From Sphingobacterium griseoflavum (GTDB taxonomy: Bacteria; Bacteroidota; Bacteroidia; Sphingobacteriales; Sphingobacteriaceae): a stretch of 64,000 bases of DNA. The notes below the pieces were generated by a model. That model was not told where the DNA came from and searched no databases. It was given only the letters and a program-made list of their open reading frames with translations. Below are positions 18,274 to 26,881 of the stretch, in pieces (within the stretch, counting starts at the first letter, position 1; every line of letters starts with the position of its first letter). The stretch spans positions 62,001 to 126,000 of the forward strand of contig NZ_BNAF01000002.1 of assembly GCF_014653155.1 (NCBI RefSeq). The letters are read 5' to 3'. A program made the translations under genes and the position numbers.

Positions 18274-19647
18274 TTACAAAGCCATCACAGCCTCTTTAAA
18301 CTTATCACCGCGTTCTTCGTAGTTCTTGAACCAGTCGAAACTAGCACAGGCAGGTGACAATAACACCGTATCTCCTTTTTTTGAGAGATGCGACGCTATT
18401 TCAACAGCTTCCTGCATGGACGAACTGTTTACAATAACATCCGTATCGTCTTCAAAAGATTCGTGAATGCGGGTGGTGTCCTTTCCGATGCATACGATCG
18501 CCTTTACTTTTGCTTTCACCAAGTCTCGAAGCATTTCATAATCATTACCTTTATCAACACCTCCAATGATGAGGATAATATCCGGAGAAAAGCTTTCCAA
18601 AGCATACCATACCGAGTTGACATTCGTTGCTTTGGAATCATTGATATAATTCACACCACCTATACAGGCCACATGCTCCAAACGATGCTCGATATTAACG
18701 TAGGAACTCATGCTCTCCATCATCGTCTTGTTCCGCAATTCCATCGCTTTGCCAATAAGGCCGGATGCCATGTTGTTGTAGACATTGTGTTTCCCTTGTA
18801 AGGATAGCTCTTCTATATTCATCGCGAAAATTTCTTTGTTAGATATGTTAATTACAATATTTTTATGTTCGTCCACGTAAGCTCCCTGCCTTACCATCTC
18901 TTTCTGCGAGAACGGAAGGTGTATCGCCTTCGTATCATATAATGAAAGAGCTTTAGCGGTCTCTTCGTCATCGAGACAGTAGATAAAATAATCCGCTTCG
19001 GTTTGGTTACGGACTATCCTAAACTTAGAGGCCACGTAGTTCTCCAATCTGTAGTCGTAACGATCCAAATGGTCCGGTGTAATATTTAGGATAACGGCTA
19101 TATCAGCTCGAAAATGATACATATCATCAAGCATAAAACTCGAAATCTCCAATACGTAAACATCGTACTCCTTCCGCGCTACCTGCCATGCGAAACTCTT
19201 TCCAATGTTACCGGCCAAACCTACATTAACGCCTTCTTTTTGCAGCATGTAGTAGGTTAGCATTGTCGTTGTAGACTTACCATTAGACCCTGTGATACAA
19301 TACAACTTCGAATCGGTATATTGCGCAGCAAACTCGATCTCCGAAATCACCGGAATGCCTGAGGCTTTCAATGCCTTCACCAATGGAGCCTTTTCTGGTA
19401 TGCCAGGGCTTTTTACTACGAGCGCTGCCTGCAGGATCCGCTCTTCACTGTGCAGAAGCTCTTCGAATGCAATCCCCTCTTGCAAAAGGGTCGTTTTATA
19501 GTACTCAGCGATAGCTCCCTTGTCGGAAACAAACACCTCAAAACCTTTATCTTTTGCCAACACAGCGGCCCCCACCCCGCTCTCGCCGGCACCCAGCACC
19601 ACCAAAAAGCCGGACTGTGGATAATATGTATGTGCTATATTGGGCAT
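18274..19647 (-). CDS. murD: UDP-N-acetylmuramoyl-L-alanine-D-glutamate ligase
   Basis: This 457-aa cytosolic ligase adds D-Glu to UDP-MurNAc-L-Ala. It shows an N-terminal Rossmann-like loop (VVLGAGESGVGAAVLA), the P-loop CITGSNGKSTTTML, LEISSFMLDDM, NITPDHLDRYD and the C-terminal YINDSKATNVNSVWYAL and GGVDKGNDY motifs, which distinguish MurD. The start lies one base after the mraY stop codon. An exact DnaA-box 9-mer occurs inside the coding region at 19616-19624 but is probably incidental. Confidence 0.95.
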   Translation of the reverse strand: MPNIAHTYYPQSGFLVVLGAGESGVGAAVLAKDKGFEVFVSDKGAIAEYYKTTLLQEGIAFEELLHSEERILQAALVVKSPGIPEKAPLVKALKASGIPVISEIEFAAQYTDSKLYCITGSNGKSTTTMLTYYMLQKEGVNVGLAGNIGKSFAWQVARKEYDVYVLEISSFMLDDMYHFRADIAVILNITPDHLDRYDYRLENYVASKFRIVRNQTEADYFIYCLDDEETAKALSLYDTKAIHLPFSQKEMVRQGAYVDEHKNIVINISNKEIFAMNIEELSLQGKHNVYNNMASGLIGKAMELRNKTMMESMSSYVNIEHRLEHVACIGGVNYINDSKATNVNSVWYALESFSPDIILIIGGVDKGNDYEMLRDLVKAKVKAIVCIGKDTTRIHESFEDDTDVIVNSSSMQEAVEIASHLSKKGDTVLLSPACASFDWFKNYEERGDKFKEAVMAL

Positions 19648-19648
19648 A

Positions 19649-20893
19649 TTATCTCGTTTTTAAAGTGACAATGGTTAAAATGGCCAAGATGATCGATACG
19701 ATAAAAAACCGCATCACTATTTTTGATTCATGATATCCTTTTTTCTGATAATGATGATGCAGCGGCGACATCAGAAAAATGCGGCGGCCTTCCCCATACT
19801 TCTTTTTTGTGTACTTGAAGTAAGAAACCTGCAAGATCACCGATACATTCTCTAATAAAAAGACCCCACATAACACGGGTATGAGTAATTCCTTGCGGAT
19901 AAGTATAGCAAAGGCTGCAATGATTCCTCCGATCGCCAAGCTACCGGTATCTCCCATGAAAACTTGGGCAGGAAACGCATTATACCACAGAAATCCTGTA
20001 CAGGCCCCCACGAAAGCGCCTGCGAAAATCACTAGCTCGCCCGAATTGGGTATATACATGATATTGAGGTAGTCAGAAAAAATGACATTACCAGACACGT
20101 AGGCCAAAATAGCCAAGGTAATCCCGATGATCGCGGAGGTTCCTGTAGCCAAACCATCAATTCCATCGGTGATGTTTGCGCCATTGGACACTGCTGTAAC
20201 AATAAACACAACGACAACTAAAAACACGATAAATGTCAGCAAAGAGCCATTTAGTCCAAAGATGCTCAAGACCTTTGCATAATCAAACTCGTTATTCTTG
20301 TAGAACGGTATGTTCGTTTTTGTGGACTTTACATTCTCCGCGTAGTAGCGTTCTCCAGTTTGCGTATCTGTCATAATTTGGACAGCGCGTGTCGAGGTGG
20401 GATTGGTGACCTCCTCTCGCGATACAATATCGGGATGAAAGTACATGGTTATCGCGATCAACGTCCCTAATCCAACCTGGCCAATAACCTTAAATTTTCC
20501 TGCCAGTCCCTCCTTGTTCTTCCTAAAAACTTTAATATAGTCATCCAAAAAACCGATTGATCCCATCCACACGGTTGTGACGATCATGACGAGAACGTAG
20601 ATATTATCTAGTTTGGCAAACAAAAGTGTCGGAATGAGGATCCCCGCGATGATAATGAGTCCGCCCATCGTGGGTGTACCGGCCTTTTGCTTTTCCCCCT
20701 CCAGCCCAAGGTCCCGAACCGTCTCGCCGACCTGACGATTATGCAGCGCTCGAATAAGACGCCCGCCAAAGACGGTGGTAATCATTAACGAAACAATAAC
20801 AGCCATGGCCGTTCGGAAAGAAATGTACTGAAAAAGACCCGCACCAGGAATGTGTACGTGCTCTTGTAGCCAGCTAAATAAGTAATATAACAT
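19649..20893 (-). CDS. mraY: Phospho-MurNAc-pentapeptide transferase MraY
   Basis: This 414-aa polytopic inner-membrane enzyme makes lipid I from undecaprenyl phosphate. Key motifs are [11 protein letters not shown] near the N-terminus, [17 protein letters not shown] with the catalytic acidic pair, [32 protein letters not shown] and [18 protein letters not shown]. Compared with E. coli MraY (360 aa), it has about 50 extra residues (around 165-225, containing [19 protein letters not shown]) between membrane helices, a loop found in Bacteroidota homologues. It lies 9 bp after murE. Confidence 0.96.
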   Translation of the reverse strand: MLYYLFSWLQEHVHIPGAGLFQYISFRTAMAVIVSLMITTVFGGRLIRALHNRQVGETVRDLGLEGEKQKAGTPTMGGLIIIAGILIPTLLFAKLDNIYVLVMIVTTVWMGSIGFLDDYIKVFRKNKEGLAGKFKVIGQVGLGTLIAITMYFHPDIVSREEVTNPTSTRAVQIMTDTQTGERYYAENVKSTKTNIPFYKNNEFDYAKVLSIFGLNGSLLTFIVFLVVVVFIVTAVSNGANITDGIDGLATGTSAIIGITLAILAYVSGNVIFSDYLNIMYIPNSGELVIFAGAFVGACTGFLWYNAFPAQVFMGDTGSLAIGGIIAAFAILIRKELLIPVLCGVFLLENVSVILQVSYFKYTKKKYGEGRRIFLMSPLHHHYQKKGYHESKIVMRFFIVSIILAILTIVTLKTR

Positions 20894-20902
20894 TCGCTTC
20901 TA

Positions 20903-22357
20903 TTATTGTTCGTTAAATGTGTGTTCTAAAATCTCTTTATCGTCAAAATGATGACGTTGCCCATTCACTTCTTGGTATTTCTCGTGACCTTTTCCCGCCA
21001 CAAGGATAATATCACCAGGCTGTGCCAAATGGCATGCCGCCCGGATAGCTTCTTGACGTTCTGTAATCGTAAACACATTTTTCCGGTCTGTTAGCGCTAC
21101 CCCGGCTTCCATATCCCGAATGATAGCGGATGGATCTTCTGTCCTCGGGTTGTCTGATGTTAGGATCACTCTGTCGCTCAGCCGCACAGCCACAGCCGCC
21201 ATTTCCGGACGTTTTGCCTTGTCGCGATCGCCACCGCAGCCCAATACGGTTATAATCTGTTGATTGATCCCTCTAAGTTCACGAATGGTCGACAACACGT
21301 TGTCCACAGCGTCCGGGGTATGTGCGTAATCCACTATACCGGTAACACCATTTTTGGAGCGTACCACCTCAAAACGCCCTGCTGCACCCGCAATTTCACT
21401 CATGGCGGTCAAGACCTTCATGGTTTCCTGCTCCAGCAAGATCGCTGCACCGTATACCGCCAATAGATTGTATGCGTTAAAACCGCCCACCAATTTCACC
21501 CACAACTCGTGCCCATCAATATGCAACAGCATACCGTCAAAGTGGCTTTCCACAATGCGAGCCTTGAAATCGGTCATATTTCTCAGACCGTAGCTTTTTT
21601 TGTGCGCAAAAGTATTCTGCAGCATAACGGCTCCATTTTTATCATCCACATTGGTCAGCGCAAAAGCATAGCGATCCAAATCATCGAAAAACTTCTTTTT
21701 TGCTTTGATGTAGTGATCAAATGTGCCATGAAAATCTAGGTGATCGTGTGTAATATTCGTAAATATCCCCCCTGCAAATCTCAAGCCCGCAATTCGCTGC
21801 TGCACGACAGCATGGGAACTTACTTCCATAAAACAGTAGTCACAACCATCATCTACCATTTCTTGGAGCAACGCGTTCAGCGCGATCTGGTCTGGCGTGG
21901 TGTGCGTGGCAGAAATAATGCGATCTCCGATCTTATTTTGAACCGTAGAAATTAGTCCCACATGATATCCTAAAGCTGTAAAAAGATTAAAAAGCAACGT
22001 AGCGACGGTTGTTTTGCCATTGGTACCGGTAATACCTACAAGTTTCAATTTTTTGGACGGATCGCCGTAAAAATTAGTAGCCAACAAACCCAATACATAG
22101 GCCGTATCATCCACCAAAACATACGTTACGTCCGTGCGGATATCAGCAGGTAACTCTTCCACCACCAGCACCGAAGCGCCCCGCTCCAGCGCTGTATCGA
22201 TATATAAATGTCCATCCGTATGCAGCCCACGAACTGCTACAAACATGCCGTTCTTGACAACTTTCCGTGAATCGAACGATATAGCTTGTACATCCATCTC
22301 GATAGCACCTTCGAGTTGCTGCACTGGAATAGCATGTAATAATTCTTTCAGCTTCAT
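20903..22357 (-). CDS. murE: UDP-MurNAc-tripeptide synthetase (meso-DAP adding)
   Basis: This 484-aa Mur ligase adds the third residue to the stem peptide. It shows SFDSRKVVKNGMFVAVRG, the P-loop ITGTNGKTTVATLLF, EVSSHAVVQQRI, THDHLDFHGT and DYAHTPDAVDNVL. The motif SDNPRTEDPSAI contains DNPR, the hallmark of meso-diaminopimelate specificity, as expected for a Gram-negative wall. It starts 5 bp after the ftsI stop. Confidence 0.96.
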   Translation of the reverse strand: MKLKELLHAIPVQQLEGAIEMDVQAISFDSRKVVKNGMFVAVRGLHTDGHLYIDTALERGASVLVVEELPADIRTDVTYVLVDDTAYVLGLLATNFYGDPSKKLKLVGITGTNGKTTVATLLFNLFTALGYHVGLISTVQNKIGDRIISATHTTPDQIALNALLQEMVDDGCDYCFMEVSSHAVVQQRIAGLRFAGGIFTNITHDHLDFHGTFDHYIKAKKKFFDDLDRYAFALTNVDDKNGAVMLQNTFAHKKSYGLRNMTDFKARIVESHFDGMLLHIDGHELWVKLVGGFNAYNLLAVYGAAILLEQETMKVLTAMSEIAGAAGRFEVVRSKNGVTGIVDYAHTPDAVDNVLSTIRELRGINQQIITVLGCGGDRDKAKRPEMAAVAVRLSDRVILTSDNPRTEDPSAIIRDMEAGVALTDRKNVFTITERQEAIRAACHLAQPGDIILVAGKGHEKYQEVNGQRHHFDDKEILEHTFNEQ

Positions 22358-22362
22358 ACGTA

Positions 22363-24483
22363 TTAATTCAGTGCCAAAACAATTGGCGTACCTACTTTCA
22401 TTTTTACCCCTGCAACCAACGACTGCGTGACCACCTTGCCCTTTCCGGATATCTTGGTTTTAAAGCCAGCGTTTTCCATGGTAAACACCGCATCGGAAAG
22501 CCCCATGCCCAAAACGTTGGGCACCACTCCCTCTTTAATCTTCACTTCCACAAATGGTATTCCTTTCGCCGAAGAGTCAATGGATTGGGCCAGTGCGGTC
22601 CAAGCTGTCGGATGAAAGCCCAATGCTTCATAAACGGCATTAGATGCTTCCTTAGAACCACCCAATGTTAGCGGCGTCCTAGACCCCGCTACATTGACCT
22701 TTCTACCAGCGAAAGTGCCGTGCAAAGAGAGGTCGTTCGCGTATACCATATCGGCCAACTCTTTAAATACAGGTCCGGCAATCGCCCCACCGTAATAGCC
22801 TTTGCGCGGATTTCTAATAACCACAATTATTGAGTACTTCGGATTTTCAGCTGGAAAATAGCCCGCAAAAGAAGACTGGTATCGCCTAGCGCCATACCCT
22901 CTGGCACCATCGTTCATCTGTGCCGTTCCCGTTTTTCCTGCTGAGCTATACAACGGAGAGCTCAGCTTCTTGCCTGTCCCTTCCGTCATCACCCCTTCCA
23001 ACATACCCTGCACCTTATCAACAGCCGCTTTAGACGCAATCTGTTTGCTAATCACGCGAGCCTCGAAACGTTCCACGGTATTTCCTAAATGGCGAATCTC
23101 CTTCACAAAAAGAGGAGCTACCATTTTACCATCATTCGCCACGGCATTATAAAAAGCCAGCATCTGCAGCGGCGTCAGCCGCAATTCATAACCGTAGGCC
23201 ATTTGCACCAGCGATAGCTTGCTCCAAGTACGGCTTTCTGGCGTCTTGACCCAAGGTTTTACTTCACCAGGAATCTGTAAACCTAATGGCTGCCCCAATC
23301 CAAAATGATGGAGCTTCGCTGTGTATTTAGCTGGGTTATCGCCATAGTGCGTATGCACCAATTTCGCTACGCCCACATTGGACGATTCCTCAAAAGCCTC
23401 TTTTACGCTAAGCACCGATTTCTTTGGGGCATGTGAGTCTTTGATTGTATGCGACGGAACTTTGTATGTCCCGTTCCCTATGTCCACCTTAGTAGACGTA
23501 TCAACTAATCCATCATCCAGCAAGGCTAGGTAACTGGCCAATTTAAATGTCGAACCGGGATCCGCACCTTGTGCAATGGCATAATTATATTTTTCGCGAA
23601 AGACCCCTTCAGCATCTCTTGTGAAATTGGCAATAGCCCTAACCTCGCCAGTTTTTACCTCCATCAAAATCACGCAGCCATTATCGGCGTCACTGGCAAC
23701 GAGTTGTTTTTCCAAGGCTCGTTGCGCCATATCCTGCATATTGACATCAAGGGTGGAAATAATATCTGAGCCATCGACAGGCGCCACTTCCACTTCCCTG
23801 CTTACAGGCACCCAGACCCCTCCTGCTATACGTTGCATGAGCTGAGAACCACTCTTTCCGTCGATGTAGGAACCGTAAGCCCCCTCCAAACCAACCAAAA
23901 CAGTATCCCCTTTTGTGTTTTTATAGCCAATGGTCCTCGCAGCAAGATTTGTAAATGGCAGTATTCTTTTGTTTTCCCTTACCGTAACCAAGCTGGTCGC
24001 ATATCTCTTTTTGCCCTCTTTGAACGAGTGAAACAGTGGAAAACCTTTTATAATTTTCAAATCTTGATGGGACACATTACGTTTTAACAACATATAGCGT
24101 GCTTTCTTCGCTCGTGCACCTTTCAACTGTGTCAAATATTGTCGGGCGGACTTGTCCCCAAAATGGTTTGCGAGGCGCGTGGCCAGCGAATCGACCTTTG
24201 AATTAAAAACATCGCTTTCCTCGTGTGGAATGGACATCGCATCAAACCGCAATTCATACTCAGGAACGGAGGTAGCCAACAGACTACCATCATTTGAATA
24301 TATATTACCACGTGCTGCCTCAATAGAACGTTCCCTTATCGTGAGGCTATCGACCATAGCGCGCCATTCACCCCCATCCACATACTGCAGGTGAAGCAGC
24401 TTCCCGAAAACCAACAACGCTCCAAACACCATCAGCCCGAACGCCAGGTACACCCGAATGAGTATCGATTTCCTAATATTCAT
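22363..24483 (-). CDS. ftsI: Septal penicillin-binding protein FtsI (PBP3-like) with PASTA domain
   Basis: This 706-aa class B PBP cross-links septal peptidoglycan. It has one N-terminal TM helix (about 8-29), a dimerisation/pedestal domain (RGNIYSNDGSLLATS) and a transpeptidase domain with the catalytic tetrad S311-T-F-K314, the S367-S-N369 motif and K517-T-G. A single C-terminal PASTA domain (VVPNVLGMGLSDAVFTMENAG to the end) follows, a common addition in Bacteroidota but absent from E. coli FtsI. It is coupled to ftsL upstream (19 bp) and murE downstream. Confidence 0.95.
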   Translation of the reverse strand: MNIRKSILIRVYLAFGLMVFGALLVFGKLLHLQYVDGGEWRAMVDSLTIRERSIEAARGNIYSNDGSLLATSVPEYELRFDAMSIPHEESDVFNSKVDSLATRLANHFGDKSARQYLTQLKGARAKKARYMLLKRNVSHQDLKIIKGFPLFHSFKEGKKRYATSLVTVRENKRILPFTNLAARTIGYKNTKGDTVLVGLEGAYGSYIDGKSGSQLMQRIAGGVWVPVSREVEVAPVDGSDIISTLDVNMQDMAQRALEKQLVASDADNGCVILMEVKTGEVRAIANFTRDAEGVFREKYNYAIAQGADPGSTFKLASYLALLDDGLVDTSTKVDIGNGTYKVPSHTIKDSHAPKKSVLSVKEAFEESSNVGVAKLVHTHYGDNPAKYTAKLHHFGLGQPLGLQIPGEVKPWVKTPESRTWSKLSLVQMAYGYELRLTPLQMLAFYNAVANDGKMVAPLFVKEIRHLGNTVERFEARVISKQIASKAAVDKVQGMLEGVMTEGTGKKLSSPLYSSAGKTGTAQMNDGARGYGARRYQSSFAGYFPAENPKYSIIVVIRNPRKGYYGGAIAGPVFKELADMVYANDLSLHGTFAGRKVNVAGSRTPLTLGGSKEASNAVYEALGFHPTAWTALAQSIDSSAKGIPFVEVKIKEGVVPNVLGMGLSDAVFTMENAGFKTKISGKGKVVTQSLVAGVKMKVGTPIVLALN

Positions 24484-24502
24484 ATGACTACGTGTTAACG
24501 TG

Positions 24503-24910
24503 TTATTTATTTTCTTTAACCACCTCTATCTTGATAGGCGGCTCCATACGCTCCCTTAATCCTAATGTATCTGCCCGTTTAGCAATTTCAGTCTGTGTCG
24601 TTAATTTCATCAACTCCGCAGACAGCGACTTATAGTCCCAGCTCAACTCCTTCACGTCCCGCCCTAACCGATCGATAGACCGCACCGTGCGTTCGGCCAA
24701 ATGCCGATTAGAGATATATAGCAACCCCAACAGCGCCACAAAAGCCGCAAATGGCAAATTTTTAGCTACCAAATAACTGGAAAGCTTTTTTGTCGAAAAA
24801 ATAGATCGCAGAAAATGCTGCGTCTCCACAACCTTTCGCTCAACCGATTCATTCATTTTTTCCTGAACCTCTTCGCTTAGCTCCTTGTCTTTTATCGTAT
24901 TTTTCGACAT
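24503..24910 (-). CDS. ftsL: FtsL-like cell division protein
   Basis: This 135-aa bitopic protein lies in the FtsL position. Its long charged N-terminal cytoplasmic segment (about 50 residues, coiled-coil-like) is followed by one TM helix (LPFAAFVALLGLLYISNR, about 52-69) and a heptad-like periplasmic helix (DRLGRDVKELSWDYKSLSAELMK). This matches the Bacteroidota FtsL family, which is only distantly related to proteobacterial FtsL. I chose the ATG at 24910; a GTG one codon upstream is also possible. It sits 10 bp after rsmH and 19 bp before ftsI. Confidence 0.85.
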   Translation of the reverse strand: MSKNTIKDKELSEEVQEKMNESVERKVVETQHFLRSIFSTKKLSSYLVAKNLPFAAFVALLGLLYISNRHLAERTVRSIDRLGRDVKELSWDYKSLSAELMKLTTQTEIAKRADTLGLRERMEPPIKIEVVKENK

Positions 24911-24920
24911 CACAAAAAAA

Positions 24921-25835
24921 TTAAACTACCCGTTCAGCAACACGCAATTTTGCACTACGCGATCTGTTATTATCAACCAACTCCGCTTGTCCAGCAGTAA
25001 TTGCCTTCCGACTAACTATTTTAAATGGCTTTATTTCATTTCCAAAAAAGTCCTTTTCTACTTCACCTTTGAATTTGCCCTTCTGCATGAAGTTTTTAAC
25101 CAAGCGATCTTCCAAAGAATGATAGGACATGACTACCAAACGACCACCGGGACGTAGCACCGGCACCGTCTGTTCAAGGAAATCCTGCAGAGCCACCAAT
25201 TCTTGGTTAACCTCAATCCGTAGCGCTTGAAAAACCTGTGCATGGTACTTATGCTCTTTACCCTTCGGCACCAAACGCTTGATCACCTCCTTCAATCCAG
25301 CAACCGTTTGAATTGCACCAGTCAAACGAGCTGTAACAATTGTTTTAGCCAAAGAACGAGCATTTTGAATTTCTCCATACATACCAAATATCCTGTGCAG
25401 CTCTTCTTCCCCGTAGGTATTCAAAACCCGTTTAGCATCTAAATCCGCCACCTGGTCCATCCGCATGTCCAAATCAGCATCGAAGCGAATGGAAAAGCCA
25501 CGTTCAGCCGAATCGAATTGATGAGAAGAAACGCCCAAATCAGCCAACACCCCGTCTACCTGCTTGATTCCCAGTAAACGTAAATTATTTTTTAAGAATT
25601 TAAAATTCTGATGAATCAACGTAAACCGAGGATCGTCGATCGCATTTTTCACCGCATCAGGATCTTGGTCAAAAGCAATCAGTCTGCCTGTTGCACCCAA
25701 ATACTTCAGGATTTCCCGCGAATGACCACCACCGCCAAACGTCACATCCACATATACTCCATCAGACTTAAGCGCCATAGCTTCCATACACTCCCGCAAC
25801 ATAACAGGCACGTGGTAAACCGAAGAGCTATCCAT
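24921..25835 (-). CDS. rsmH: 16S rRNA (cytosine1402-N4)-methyltransferase RsmH
   Basis: This 304-aa SAM-dependent methyltransferase modifies C1402 in the 30S P site. It has an N-terminal HVPVMLRECMEAM, the SAM-binding motif VYVDVTFGGGGHSREIL, DGVLADLGVSSHQFD, and the C-terminal LRPGGRLVVMSYHSLEDRLVKNFM. I chose the ATG at 25835, where the conserved N-terminus begins; this start overlaps mraZ by 8 bp (ATGGATAG). An upstream in-frame start at 25862 would lie deeper inside mraZ. Confidence 0.95.
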   Translation of the reverse strand: MDSSSVYHVPVMLRECMEAMALKSDGVYVDVTFGGGGHSREILKYLGATGRLIAFDQDPDAVKNAIDDPRFTLIHQNFKFLKNNLRLLGIKQVDGVLADLGVSSHQFDSAERGFSIRFDADLDMRMDQVADLDAKRVLNTYGEEELHRIFGMYGEIQNARSLAKTIVTARLTGAIQTVAGLKEVIKRLVPKGKEHKYHAQVFQALRIEVNQELVALQDFLEQTVPVLRPGGRLVVMSYHSLEDRLVKNFMQKGKFKGEVEKDFFGNEIKPFKIVSRKAITAGQAELVDNNRSRSAKLRVAERVV

Positions 25836-26301
25836 CCAGACCTCCTTCCAAATCAAAACCACCCATCACTTGCTCCGCCAAATCGGAAAAATCCTCTTCG
25901 GACAATGCACCTAGCTGCTGATCATATTGCGCTTTCGACCACACTTCTATCTTTTCTAAATTACAGGCCAGCACCACATCCGAAGCAACCTCTGCATACT
26001 CCAACAAACTTTTCGGCAACAAAACCCGACCAGCAGCATCTAATGCCAACTCCGTCGCGCCACTCATGAACTTACGGACAAAATCCCTGTTTTTTGGCTG
26101 AAACTGATTAAGCCTTGACAACTGCTTCAGAATTTTATTCCATTCTGCACGCGTATAAATGACCAAATTTTTCTCGAAACCACGATTCACAACAAGCCCT
26201 TCCCGCTCTACATCCGGCAACTGCCTTTTGAGCGCGGCAGGAACAACCATTCTTCCCTTGGTGTCCAGCTTGCATTCGTATTCTCCAATCAAATAGTTCA
26301 T
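25828..26301 (-). CDS. mraZ: Transcriptional regulator MraZ
   Basis: This 157-aa protein has two AbrB-like (SpoVT/MraZ) half-domains with the DNA-binding loops YECKLDTKGRMVVPAALK and TELALDAAGRVLLPKSLL, both carrying the DxxGR signature. MraZ is the first gene of the dcw cluster and represses its own promoter through TGGG-type repeats in other phyla. Such repeats are present here 40-60 bp upstream. The acidic C-terminus after residue 135 is typical of Bacteroidota members. Confidence 0.96.
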   Translation of the reverse strand: MNYLIGEYECKLDTKGRMVVPAALKRQLPDVEREGLVVNRGFEKNLVIYTRAEWNKILKQLSRLNQFQPKNRDFVRKFMSGATELALDAAGRVLLPKSLLEYAEVASDVVLACNLEKIEVWSKAQYDQQLGALSEEDFSDLAEQVMGGFDLEGGLDG

Positions 26302-26329
26302 CCTCTATGAGCCTAATCAAATTTTAATG

Positions 26330-26365
26330 TAAAAGTATACACTTTCTCCCACTTTCCCCCACAAA
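26330..26365 (-). promoter_or_regulatory. MraZ-box repeats and probable dcw promoter
   Basis: On the minus strand two decamers, GTGGGGGAAA (26353-26362) and GTGGGAGAAA (26343-26352), are followed by a third GTG (26340-26342), giving a strict 10-bp period like known MraZ operators. They lie between a TTTG (26362-26365) and TACTTTTA (26330-26337), a -7-like box, though the 24-bp spacer is longer than usual. Repressor binding between the two elements would fit autoregulation. Confidence 0.65.
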
Positions 26366-26581
26366 CTAACACAAAAAAGTTTTCCACATTAACACAGGCC
26401 TTCGAAATACGACTGAACATCGATCAATAGCATATATAAAATAATGAATTACAATTAATTAAATCATTAAATTAACCACCTGCATTTCAACCAAAAGCCG
26501 TGGTCAGCAGCACATGCAAGGAATGGCAATACGCCGTAAAAAGCGGTAATTTAGCTTAACTATACTCAAATATCTTGCTCG

Positions 26582-26601
26582 GTGGGGGAAAGTGGAGAAG
26601 A
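26582..26601 (+). promoter_or_regulatory. Second MraZ-box-like pair in opposite orientation
   Basis: GTGGGGGAAA followed by GTGGAGAAGA on the plus strand. The first 14 bases (26582-26595) are an exact inverted copy of 26349-26362 within the mraZ-proximal boxes, about 220 bp apart. It could be a second operator, perhaps for looping or for a plus-strand transcript. Confidence 0.5.
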
Positions 26602-26767
26602 ATGTTAATCTTAGCATTATTTGTAAACGGGGGCGTTCGTATACGTAGCTAACGAAGGCTTCCAATCAACCGTACGCGCATCGGCAAGTATTTTTTTCTA
26701 ACGGCAGTTCTTTAATTACCCGATTAAGGCTTTACCGTTGGTAATACCGTGTGCTTTCCTGACAAAC

Positions 26768-26800
26768 TTTCGTTATTGTCACTGAAATCCGATATTTTTG
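26768..26800 (+). promoter_or_regulatory. Candidate promoter for aspS
   Basis: TATTTTTG (26793-26800) matches the TAnnTTTG -7 box; TTTC (26768-26771) stands 21 bp upstream as a near -33 box. It predicts a leader of about 75 nt. Confidence 0.5.
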
Positions 26801-26881
26801 CGTGAAATCTTGTTGAGGCGAACGCGCATTGCGTATCAGGACGTCTGCACGATTTTATTATTTTTTTAATTTTCATTGAAG

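Larger units (their letters stand above)
26302..26881. other. Non-coding divergent region between mraZ and aspS
   Basis: This 580-bp stretch has no convincing ORF. It contains the mraZ promoter and MraZ boxes (26330-26365), a DnaA-box-like TTTTCCACA near 26380, an AT-rich run (about 26430-26480), an inverted second MraZ-box pair (26582-26601) and the aspS promoter (26768-26800). The length is unusual given the tight packing elsewhere, and most of 26390-26760 is unexplained. Confidence 0.7.

Noticed and set aside
19616..19624. Exact DnaA-box 9-mer
   Set aside because: It is a single copy inside murD coding sequence with no cluster around it.
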